Part shown: piece after piece, positions 26,248-33,527 of the stretch | Layout of the letters: every line of letters begins with the position of its first letter | How positions within the stretch are numbered: position 1 is the stretch's first letter | Source of the DNA: Mesorhizobium sp. CA14 | GTDB lineage: Bacteria; Pseudomonadota; Alphaproteobacteria; Rhizobiales; Rhizobiaceae | Direction: 5' to 3' | Length of the DNA stretch: 64,000 bases | Assembly (NCBI RefSeq): GCF_020165195.1 | Contig: NZ_JAIUHR010000013.1 | Span: 62,001-126,000, forward strand | The notes under the pieces: model-generated | What the model was told of the DNA's origin: nothing | What the model saw: only the letters and a program-made list of their open reading frames with translations | Databases searched by the model: none | Translations under genes and position numbers: made by a program

Positions 26248-28506
26248 TCAGCCTCCGCTGAGGATGTCGAGGATCGACGTCTGGCGCCTTTTCTTCGGAC
26301 CGCCGACGTCGCCGGGCGGCACCGGATGTCCGACCGATGCCGTGGTGCCGCCATCGCTCGGCATGCCGAAGCCATCGGCATCGACCGTCTGGGCCGGACG
26401 CGCCTGCCGTGCGGGCGCAGGGGCCTGGGCGACGGGCTGTGACTGGCCGACGGCCGCGGGCGGCGCAGGCGGCGGCTGCGAGGCGTCCGCCGACGGGATC
26501 TCGTCCGGCACGATCGTATCGGACGGCGTCGACTTCCAGGTGCCGGGCAGCGGCCTGACAGGCACGCCCTCATGCGCGGCCACCATGAATTCATGCCAGG
26601 CCTGCGCCGGCAAGGCGCCGCCGGTGACCTTCTTCATCGGGCTGCCGTCGTCATTGCCGAACCACACGCCGGTGGTGAGATTGGCGGTGTAGCCGACGAA
26701 CCAGGCGTCGCGCGAGTTCTGGCTGGTGCCGGTCTTGCCGGCCGAAGGCCAGTTGAACGCCGCCTTCTTGGCGGTGCCGACCTCGACGGTCCCGGTCATC
26801 ATCGAGTTCATCATGCCGACGATATCGGCCTTGATGACACGCGGCGCGCTACCGGTGCTGCCCTCGTAGAGCACCTTGCCGTTGGCTGTCGTGATGCGCT
26901 GGATGAAATGGATGTCCGGCTTGTAGCCGCCATTGGCGAAGGGCACGTAGGCCGACGTCAATTCCAGCGGCGTCACTTCCGACGTACCGAGCGCGATCGA
27001 GGTGTTGGCCTGCAGGTCGGACTGGACGCCCATGCGATGCGCGGCTTCCACCACGGCGTCGGGCCCGACCTCCATGGTGAGCTGTGCCGCGACCGAATTG
27101 AGCGATTTGGCCAGCGCCGTGGCCAGCGTGACCTTGCCGTAATACTTGCCGCCGTAATTGTCGGGCGTCCATTTGCCGATTTTGATCGGCGCGTCGTTGC
27201 GGATGCTGTCCGGCGTGCGGCCGGCCTCCAGAGCCGCCATATAGACGAAGGGCTTGAAGGCCGAGCCAGGCTGGCGCCGCGCTTCCGAGGCGCGGTCGAA
27301 CTGGCTGGTCGAGTAGTCATAGCCGCCGACCATGGCGCGCACCGCGCCCGAATCGTCGATCGACACCAGCGCGCCTTGGCTGACGTTGAGCTTCTTGCCG
27401 CTCTCGTCGATCAGCCGGCGGATTGATTGTTCGGCAATCTTCTGCAGGTTGAGGTCGACGGTGGTGTTGATGACAATGTCGCCGCGCACGTCGCCGATGA
27501 GGTCGGGAAGCTCGTCCATCACCGTGTCGGCGACATAGTTTTCCGAGCCGGTCCAATAGGACGGCGCGCGCGTTGCCGGCGCGCTCAGCGCGGTCTTGTA
27601 TTCCTTGTCGCTGATCTTGCCTGTCTCGCGCATGGCGGCCAGCACGAGCTGCGCCCGCTCCTCGGCCGCTTTGGGATCGCGCGCCGGCGACAGCTTGGAG
27701 GGCGCCTTGAGCAGACCCGCCAGCAACGCGGCCTCCGAAAGCGTCACGTCGCGCGCGCTCTTGCCGAAATAGCGCCGCGAGGCCGCTTCGACGCCATAGG
27801 CGCCCGAGCCGAAATAGACCCGGTTGAGGTACATTTCGAGGATCTGGTCCTTGGTATGCTTGTGCTCGAGCCAAAGCGCGAGCAGCACTTCCTGCACCTT
27901 GCGTTCCAGCGTGCGGTCCGGCGTCAGGAACAGGTTCTTGGCCAGCTGCTGCGTCAGCGTCGAGCCGCCTTGCGAGAAATGGCCGCCGACGAGGTTGGTG
28001 ACCATGGCGCGCGACAGGCCGATCGGGTCGATGCCGAAATGCGAGTAGAAGCGGCGATCCTCGATGGCGACGACTGCCTCCGGGATATAGGGCGACATTT
28101 CGTGCAGGCCGACGGCCTCGCCGCCCGACGCGCCGCGATTGGCGATCAGCGCGCCATCGACCGACACGATCTTGATGTTGGGCGCGCGGTCCGGGACCGA
28201 CCATGTCGTCGCCGCCGGCATCTTGGCGCCGTAATAGACGACGACGCCCGCCGCCGCGATGCCGCCCCAGATGCACAGCACGAAGCACCAGTAGACCAGC
28301 CGGGTGGCGATGCCGAGCAAGCCCCGCCGGTTGCGATCGCGGCCGCGACCGCGTGATTTCGCCTTTGCGGATCTGCCCTTCGCAGCGGATTTACGGGTGC
28401 GCGGCACGACGCGATCCTCCTCGCTGACCGAAAAGCCCTCGGAAGATTTCGCGCGCGGCGATCCCTCGAAGCTCGGTTCGATGCGACTGTCCCTGCGGTT
28501 CGCCAT
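26248..28506 (-). CDS. Penicillin-binding protein 1A family bifunctional peptidoglycan synthase
   Basis: A 752-residue class A PBP. A basic cytoplasmic N-terminus (about 1-62) leads to a membrane anchor (about 64-92), a glycosyltransferase domain with catalytic Glu149 in AIEDRRFYSHFG and the QGGSTLTQQLAKNLFL block, then a transpeptidase domain with SAFK (Ser415, Lys418), a SLN motif and KTGTSQ. The C-terminus is Pro/Ala rich. It polymerises and cross-links glycan in the periplasm. A TTAA-N7-TTAA site upstream may bring CtrA control. Confidence 0.93.
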   Translation of the reverse strand: MANRRDSRIEPSFEGSPRAKSSEGFSVSEEDRVVPRTRKSAAKGRSAKAKSRGRGRDRNRRGLLGIATRLVYWCFVLCIWGGIAAAGVVVYYGAKMPAATTWSVPDRAPNIKIVSVDGALIANRGASGGEAVGLHEMSPYIPEAVVAIEDRRFYSHFGIDPIGLSRAMVTNLVGGHFSQGGSTLTQQLAKNLFLTPDRTLERKVQEVLLALWLEHKHTKDQILEMYLNRVYFGSGAYGVEAASRRYFGKSARDVTLSEAALLAGLLKAPSKLSPARDPKAAEERAQLVLAAMRETGKISDKEYKTALSAPATRAPSYWTGSENYVADTVMDELPDLIGDVRGDIVINTTVDLNLQKIAEQSIRRLIDESGKKLNVSQGALVSIDDSGAVRAMVGGYDYSTSQFDRASEARRQPGSAFKPFVYMAALEAGRTPDSIRNDAPIKIGKWTPDNYGGKYYGKVTLATALAKSLNSVAAQLTMEVGPDAVVEAAHRMGVQSDLQANTSIALGTSEVTPLELTSAYVPFANGGYKPDIHFIQRITTANGKVLYEGSTGSAPRVIKADIVGMMNSMMTGTVEVGTAKKAAFNWPSAGKTGTSQNSRDAWFVGYTANLTTGVWFGNDDGSPMKKVTGGALPAQAWHEFMVAAHEGVPVRPLPGTWKSTPSDTIVPDEIPSADASQPPPAPPAAVGQSQPVAQAPAPARQARPAQTVDADGFGMPSDGGTTASVGHPVPPGDVGGPKKRRQTSILDILSGG

Positions 28507-28568
28507 GCGCTCTTGCTTGTCTGTCCCCGGTGCCGATGGCGTTCGGGTTGCAGAGTAGATGCGGCGAT

Positions 28569-28583
28569 TTAAGGGCGGGTTAA
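28569..28583. promoter_or_regulatory. Candidate CtrA site (TTAA-N7-TTAA) upstream of PBP1A
   Basis: TTAAGGGCGGGTTAA matches the full CtrA consensus TTAA-N7-TTAA exactly, 63-77 bases before the PBP1A start. CtrA is an essential cell-cycle regulator in alphaproteobacteria and controls division and envelope genes. One site can arise by chance, but its location fits. Confidence 0.5.
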
Positions 28584-28591
28584 AGCAGGGT

Positions 28592-28617
28592 TTATGCAGC
28601 CTTTTGAAAATCCTTAG
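28592..28617. repeat. Direct repeat, copy 1
   Basis: A 26-base sequence starting TTATGCAGCC and including TTTGAAAATCC. It matches 23 of 26 bases with the copy at 30290. Together with the following bases it forms the inverted repeat GAAAATCC-TTA-GGATTTTC (28606-28624). The two copies bracket the AlbA_2 gene and the C-terminal acyltransferase remnant. Confidence 0.8.
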
Positions 28618-28704
28618 GATTTTCTAAATCCAACGACATCGCACTATCCTTCGCCGTCGAATCGATCGCCTGCGGGACGCCGTATCATCGCGGTGGACGG
28701 TTGC

Positions 28705-28895
28705 TCAAAGTCCCGCGGCTTTTGTCAGATAAGGCGCCAGCGCCAGCGCATAGGTTGCCGTGAGATAATGGTTGTCGCGCAGCACGACGATGTTGCCGAC
28801 CACAGCCGGGCAACTGTCCTTGCCGCAGAGGGCATCGTTCATGTCGACCACGGTCACCCACCACGGATCGGGCGGCGAGCGCGTAGATGTTTCCC
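28705..28895 (-). pseudogene. C-terminal remnant of an OafA-type acyltransferase with SGNH domain
   Basis: On the minus strand an open frame ending at TGA (28705-28707) reads DPWWVTVVDMNDALC, CPAVVGNIVVLRDNHYLTAT and a C-terminal LAPYLTKAAGL. The pattern CPAVVGN...RD-x-x-H-x-LT is the last conserved block of the SGNH domain that ends many acyltransferase-3 (OafA/YrhL) proteins. No start codon or earlier domain precedes it; the AlbA_2 gene abuts it. The matching N-terminal piece lies at 30312-30446. Confidence 0.7.
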
Positions 28896-28906
28896 GTTCG
28901 ACCTAG

Positions 28907-30154
28907 TCACAGTTTGAGACTAAGGTTCGGCCCAAGCCGCATGTCAGAACAGTCGATGTCGAGGCCGCACGCCCAGCCGATCTGTTCCGCAAACAGCTGT
29001 GCCACATCGTCGAACTCGCCATCTCGACCAAGTTCCAGCCGGTCGGTGCAAGCTGGACTGATCGGCGCTTTCACTTCACCATCAAATTCGGTGACGAACA
29101 CAACCTCTCCATCCTTTGATCCAAGAATTTCGGCTTCCATAAAAAGAGGGACTTCGACGCGACCTATGTGCCGACGAAAACGCATCGCGTTGTACAACAA
29201 CCAAAGTGCCCCGACGGAATACCAGCCGGGGTAATGACGTTCCCGTATTGCAATATGTCGACACATTAGATTCCAAGTGCCATCGCTCGAAACGCTCAGT
29301 TGTCTGAACTCTGTATTGTCTCCCTCACGCGCCGTGACACCGCCCGCCATTGGACGCCAAATCGGACCGCCGAACGTTAGGGCCAGCGGCTGCGCCGACT
29401 GAAAGGGAATATGGCTGGATTGAAACGTCCGCCGGCCGAAAATGGAAGGCAGATGCGGGATTTGAAAGTGCCGGCCCGGCACAACGGTAGCGCGAAAAAG
29501 AACGTGGCTCGGGAAGGACGGTGCCAAGAAGCGATCTACCAGGTCTCTCGCAAACAATTCTCGCCTTATCCTGAAGGTCTCATTCACCCGATCGATTGCG
29601 GTTCGAGCCTCCCAAAAGACAGATTGCAAATCACGCATGGTCATCGGTTCGCACGAAGAACCTCGTCGAACATAGCCGGCGGCGGGGCGTCCCACTCCAT
29701 GCGGCGCCGAAAGCGATTGCGGGACCTTAAAGACTATATAGCCAGCCCCGTCCTCCGTTGCCTTAATGGCCTTGACCTCAAGCAAAGGAAGCGGAGGGTC
29801 TATGACGGCACGCAGACTGCTCTCAAGCCTCTCCGCGCACTGCGACACCGAAGGAATGACGGAACCCAAGCCGGCCGAAACCTTGATCCCATCGCCATTG
29901 ACCTCTTCCTTGATGCCCAGCAGCAAAACGCCCCCGTAGGCATTTGCAAAGGCAACTATCTCCTCGGCCAACCGATCGCGGCTTCTAGTAGAAATTTGAT
30001 CTTGGCTCTTGCGCCAACGCTCGTCCGCGCCAGCTTCGAAATCGCCTTTAAATTCAAGGGTGAGCGATTCTGGCAACGCCCCTTTGGCTACAGTCTCGAA
30101 GTCAGCAAAGCTCCATTCAACCGCCGGCCGGTTGATCATAGTCACGATTTCCAT
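28907..30154 (-). CDS. AlbA_2 (Schlafen-like) domain protein, likely horizontally acquired
   Basis: A 415-residue protein. Residues about 25-170 form an AlbA_2 / divergent AAA_4 domain: ESLTLEFKGDFEAG, the LAEEIVAFANAYGGVLLLGI core, VPQSLSAPHGV and the glycine-rich Y-VRRGSSCEPM. The C-terminal half (about 175-415) has no domain I recognise. AlbA_2 proteins are putative DNA- or RNA-binding regulators, and Schlafen-type ones occur in defence. It has more A/T-ending codons and lower GC than its neighbours and replaces the middle of an acyltransferase gene. Alternative start ATG at 30139. Confidence 0.75.
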   Translation of the reverse strand: MEIVTMINRPAVEWSFADFETVAKGALPESLTLEFKGDFEAGADERWRKSQDQISTRSRDRLAEEIVAFANAYGGVLLLGIKEEVNGDGIKVSAGLGSVIPSVSQCAERLESSLRAVIDPPLPLLEVKAIKATEDGAGYIVFKVPQSLSAPHGVGRPAAGYVRRGSSCEPMTMRDLQSVFWEARTAIDRVNETFRIRRELFARDLVDRFLAPSFPSHVLFRATVVPGRHFQIPHLPSIFGRRTFQSSHIPFQSAQPLALTFGGPIWRPMAGGVTAREGDNTEFRQLSVSSDGTWNLMCRHIAIRERHYPGWYSVGALWLLYNAMRFRRHIGRVEVPLFMEAEILGSKDGEVVFVTEFDGEVKAPISPACTDRLELGRDGEFDDVAQLFAEQIGWACGLDIDCSDMRLGPNLSLKL

Positions 30155-30289
30155 GCTCGCACCCGCCGAAATTGATGAGACAGATTATACTTTTCCAAAG
30201 CGCAAGCCTAGATGCGTCTCTAGAGCATTCACAGTAATCGACTATAATGAAGGCAACCGCTTAACTTTAGAGGTGGATCAGACCAAGAC

Positions 30290-30315
30290 TTATGCAGCCC
30301 TTTGAAAATCCCTAA
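30290..30315. repeat. Direct repeat, copy 2
   Basis: Same 26-base family as 28592-28617, differing at three positions. The tail runs into CTAAAGCGCGTCGCGA, part of the common AAAGCGC-type rhizobial repeat also seen near 38421. Confidence 0.8.
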
Positions 30316-30446
30316 AGCGCGTCGCGATTAATTGGCCTCATGACGAAGAAGATGTCGAGCCCGACATAGCCGCTGGGAAGCGCTGCCGGCCAGATGTGGA
30401 AAATCACCACAAAGGCTACGGCAAGCCCGCGCAGCCCCGTATCTCC
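30312..30446 (-). pseudogene. N-terminal remnant of an acyltransferase-3 (OafA) gene
   Basis: The minus strand reads GDTGLRGLAVAFVVIFHIWP, then AALPSGYVGLDIFFVM, which is the first membrane segment of acyltransferase-3 proteins (compare DGLRALAV...HxxxP...GFVGVDVFFVISG). The reading then departs from the family after FFVM and reaches a stop. A proper start is unclear. With the C-terminal piece at 28705-28895 it shows one acyltransferase gene was broken here. Confidence 0.7.
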
Positions 30447-30528
30447 GGCCGAAATCCCCCGGCGCAATGTCGTCTCGCAAAGCCGGTCTAGCCTCTCACG
30501 GCGCCAGTCTCCCGGCTGGCCACCATGG

Positions 30529-30675
30529 TCAATTCTGCTGGATCGAAATGCCCTTGTCGTCGATCTTGAGCTCGACGCCTTTCGGCTTGGTCTGCTCGCG
30601 ATAGACATAGATGCCGAGCGCGATGACAACCGCGACCAGCGCCCCGATGATGAGATAGAGCGTGTTCTGCCTCAT
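30529..30675 (-). CDS. Small single-pass membrane protein, 48 aa
   Basis: A 48-residue protein: MRQNTLYLIIGALVAVVIAL is a single membrane segment, followed by a polar tail with GVELKIDDKGISIQ. Start ATG 30675 follows GGGGACGCA. It is a small conserved-looking envelope protein of unknown function. The longer in-frame ORF upstream overlaps the next gene and is not used. Confidence 0.7.
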   Translation of the reverse strand: MRQNTLYLIIGALVAVVIALGIYVYREQTKPKGVELKIDDKGISIQQN

Positions 30676-30724
30676 TGCGTCCCCTTGTTTCGGTCGAGGC
30701 CCGCTTTGAAAACCTGCAGGCAGC

Positions 30725-30922
30725 CTACTGGTCATCATCTGATGCCGGGCGCCAGCTCGTCGGATCGACCTTCTTTTGCGTGTCGCTGTCGGTGTAGACC
30801 CACCAGCCGCCGTCGCGATACTGGCCGATGGATTCATTGACGACGCCGTCGCTGTCTTTCCACAGGATGGTGACCTTCGAGCCGTCCTTCGGCGCGCTTT
30901 CTATCGGTTTGCGCTCTGCCAT
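30725..30922 (-). CDS. Small soluble protein, 65 aa, unknown function
   Basis: A 65-residue acidic/polar protein, MAERKPIESAPKDGSKVTIL, then GGWWVYTDSDTQKKVDP. The start region resembles small rhizobial proteins with the I-x-S-A-P-x-D motif, seen in phage-like and chromosomal contexts. ATG 30922 follows GGGAGTGAG. It has no membrane segment. It lies between rnd and the small membrane protein on the same strand. Confidence 0.65.
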   Translation of the reverse strand: MAERKPIESAPKDGSKVTILWKDSDGVVNESIGQYRDGGWWVYTDSDTQKKVDPTSWRPASDDDQ

Positions 30923-30974
30923 CTCACTCCCTCCACGAACCGGCCCCAACGTCCTTTCGACGCGCCGGGTTCCG

Positions 30975-31595
30975 TCAGCTATGCGCGAAGATGTCTTCCT
31001 CCGCCCAGCCCATAAGGTCGAGCTTGGCGCGCGTCGGCAGGAAACGGAAGCAGGCGTCCGCCTCCTTGGTGCGGTTTTCGCGCGCCAGGCGCGCCCCCAG
31101 CACCTCGTGCAGCCTGTGCAGATAGAGCACGTCCGAGGCGGCATATTCGAGCTGCTCGGGCGAGAGCGTTTCGGCCGCCCAGTCGGAGGATTGCTGCGCC
31201 TTGGACAGGCCGATGCCGAGCAGTTCGCTGCAGAGATCCTTCAACCCGTGACGATCGGTATAGGTGCGGGTGAGCCGCGAGGCGATCTTGGTGCAGAACA
31301 CCGGCTCGGCCATCACGCCGAAGGTGTGGTAGAGCACGGCGATGTCAAAGCGGCCGTAGTGAAACAGCTTGGTGATCGTATTGTTTCTCAACAGGCTGGC
31401 GAGGTTCGGCGCCTCTTTCTGCCCTGGGGCGATCTGGATGACGTCGGCGCTGCCGTCGCCGGGCGAGATCTGCACCACGCAGAGCCGGTCGCGATGCGGG
31501 TTGAGCCCCAGCGTCTCTGTGTCGATGGCGACCGCGCCGACACTATAGCGCGACAGGTCAGGCAGATCGTTTTTGTGGAAACGGATATCGGTCAT
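30975..31595 (-). CDS. rnd: Ribonuclease D, short form without HRDC domain
   Basis: A 206-residue DEDDy 3'-5' exonuclease. Exo I is AIDTETLGL (D and E), Exo II has HYGRFDIAVL, and Exo III has YAASDVLYL with the Tyr of the DEDDy class. The two C-terminal HRDC domains of E. coli RNase D are missing, as in the short alphaproteobacterial form. It would trim tRNA and other RNA 3' ends. Start ATG 31595. Confidence 0.9.
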   Translation of the reverse strand: MTDIRFHKNDLPDLSRYSVGAVAIDTETLGLNPHRDRLCVVQISPGDGSADVIQIAPGQKEAPNLASLLRNNTITKLFHYGRFDIAVLYHTFGVMAEPVFCTKIASRLTRTYTDRHGLKDLCSELLGIGLSKAQQSSDWAAETLSPEQLEYAASDVLYLHRLHEVLGARLARENRTKEADACFRFLPTRAKLDLMGWAEEDIFAHS

Positions 31596-31716
31596 TCTCT
31601 TCTCCGGATCGCGGCCGCAATGCCGCGCATCGCCTGGGATGCGCCGGCAGGCGGCGCGTTGCGCTGGTCATTCGTCCTCGCCGCGATCCGGAGAAAAATC
31701 AACAGAAAGTTGAATT

Positions 31717-33102
31717 TCAACGTGTCAGCGCGTCGAGGATGCGCGCCCAGGACCGCTGACCCTTGTGGAACGAAGTCAGCTCGTATTTCTCGTTCGGCGA
31801 ATGGATGCGGTCGTCGTCGAGGCCGAAGCCGACCAGCAGCGATTCCATGCCGAGATAGGTCTGGAAATCACCGACCACGGGAATGGAGCCGCCGCCGCCG
31901 GTGGTGACCGCCTGCTTCTCCCATTCGTCGGACAGCGCATCCTTGGCTTTGGCCAGGAACGGCGAGTCGTAGGAAAGCTGGATCGCTGGCGAACCGCCAT
32001 GCGGGTGGAATTCGACCGAGCAGTCGCCGGGAATGCGTTCGCGCACGAAGGCCTGGAAGGCGGCGCGGATCTTCTTCGGATCCTGCTTGTGAACGAGCCG
32101 GAACGACACTTTTGCCGAGGCCTCCGCCGCGATCACCGTCTTGAAGCCCTTGCCCGTATATCCGCCGATAATGCCGTTGAATTCCGCGGTCGGCCGCGCC
32201 CAGGTGAGCTCAAGCACCGAGCGGCCCTTTTCGCCGGCCGGAATGGAGAGGCCGACCGGTCCGAGGAAGGTCTCGGCAGTCTCGCCAAGCCCTTCCCAGG
32301 ATTTCAGCACCTGCGAGGGCGTCTCCTCGACGCCGTCATAGAAGCCCGCAATGGTGACGCGGCCGTCCTTGTCGTGAACATCGGCCAGCACTTTGGCCAG
32401 GATCCGGATCGGATTGGCGGCCGGACCGCCATAGAGGCCCGAATGCAGGTCGCGGTTGGCCGCCTTGACGGTGACCTCCTCGCCGACCATGCCGCGCAGC
32501 GACACGCAGATCGACGGCGTCTCGCAGTTCCACATGCTGGTGTCGCAGACCAGCGCGAAATCCGCCTTCAGCTCGGCCGCGTTGGCTTCCAGGAATGGCT
32601 TCAGCGACGGCGAGCCGGATTCCTCCTCGCCTTCGAACAGGATGGTGATGCGGCAGGGCAGATTGCCATGCACCTGCTTCCACGCGCGGCAGGCCTCGAC
32701 GAAGGTCATCAGCTGCCCCTTGTCGTCGGCCGAGCCGCGCCCGGTGATCACCTTGCGGCCGGGCTCGATCTCCTTGATCGACGGCGCGAACGGATCGGTT
32801 TCCCACAATTCGATCGGATCGACCGGCTGGACGTCGTAGTGGCCGTAGAACAGCACATGCGGCACGCCCCCCGGTCCCTCGTGATGCGCCACCACCATCG
32901 GATGTCCGGGCGTGTCGCGCACACTCGCGTCGAAGCCGATCAGCTTGAGCTCGGCGACCAGCCATTCGGCGCCCTTGCGGCAGTCGGCGGCAAAGGCCGG
33001 ATCGGTGGAGATCGACTTGATGCCGAGCAGGCCGAACAGCCGCTCCAGGCTCTGGTCGAGATTCTGATCGAGACGCTCAAGGACGGGGGCGATTCTGGAC
33101 AT
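31717..33102 (-). CDS. M20 family dipeptidase
   Basis: A 461-residue zinc peptidase of the M20/M25/M40 clan. Metal and catalytic motifs: FYGHYDVQPVDP (His, Asp), GRGSADDKGQL (bridging Asp), FEGEEESGS (catalytic Glu and a metal ligand), CDTSMW (Asp) and HSPNEKYEL (His). A lid domain lies at about 200-320. The sequence is closest to the cytosolic non-specific dipeptidase/carnosinase branch. It starts about 90 bases downstream of the putative small RNA. Confidence 0.9.
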   Translation of the reverse strand: MSRIAPVLERLDQNLDQSLERLFGLLGIKSISTDPAFAADCRKGAEWLVAELKLIGFDASVRDTPGHPMVVAHHEGPGGVPHVLFYGHYDVQPVDPIELWETDPFAPSIKEIEPGRKVITGRGSADDKGQLMTFVEACRAWKQVHGNLPCRITILFEGEEESGSPSLKPFLEANAAELKADFALVCDTSMWNCETPSICVSLRGMVGEEVTVKAANRDLHSGLYGGPAANPIRILAKVLADVHDKDGRVTIAGFYDGVEETPSQVLKSWEGLGETAETFLGPVGLSIPAGEKGRSVLELTWARPTAEFNGIIGGYTGKGFKTVIAAEASAKVSFRLVHKQDPKKIRAAFQAFVRERIPGDCSVEFHPHGGSPAIQLSYDSPFLAKAKDALSDEWEKQAVTTGGGGSIPVVGDFQTYLGMESLLVGFGLDDDRIHSPNEKYELTSFHKGQRSWARILDALTR

Positions 33103-33192
33103 GCGGGAGCCTTTCGAGTTTTCGGCCGACCCTAAAGGGCCACGCCGAAAACGAAAAGCCGTGATTGTTGGACCAACGCCGGCATCGCTATC

Positions 33193-33348
33193 GCCAAATA
33201 AAAGAAGACCGCCGTGGTGGAGGGGGAACCACGGCGGTCTCTACTCGAAACGTTGCGGCAGCCCGGAGAGGGGGGATAGGCTGCCGCAGTTTGCCCGGGA
33301 TAGGCGGGGGACGGGCCTTACTCCGGACTTCGGCGAAAAACTGCCGAT
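33193..33348 (-). ncRNA. Putative small RNA with C-rich loops and intrinsic terminator
   Basis: On the minus strand two perfect stems follow each other: TGCGGCAGCC/GGCTGCCGCA around a TATCCCCCCTCTCCG loop (33288-33254), then GACCGCCGTGGT/ACCACGGCGGTC around TCCCCCTCC (33239-33207), then TTCTTTTATTTGG. The second stem and T-rich tail make an intrinsic terminator, with no ORF before it. CTTGAA (33384-33379) and CAAATA (33360-33355), 18 apart, may be the promoter. The loops are complementary to Shine-Dalgarno sequences, like the anti-SD loops of known rhizobial sRNAs. Ends are estimated. Confidence 0.6.
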
Positions 33349-33527
33349 GACGTGTATTTGGGTCTGTGAACATGGCGATTCAAGGGCACGAAAATTACAC
33401 TTTTGTAACATGCCCGTGAGCGGCAAATTTCCAGCCGGACAGGATGTGTCAGGGGTGTTGCCCGAACCGGTGGGTTCCACAGCCTTAGCCATGGACCGCG
33501 AAGCCGGGCCGCGCTATCCCTGCCGGC

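Noticed and set aside
28592-30315. Integrative element with att sites
   Set aside because: The direct repeats are imperfect and no integrase, transposase or tRNA target is present; kept only as a repeat finding.
33207-33239. Terminator for a plus-strand gene
   Set aside because: On the plus strand the stem is followed by TCTACTCG, not a T tract, and no gene precedes it; the T-rich tail is on the minus strand.
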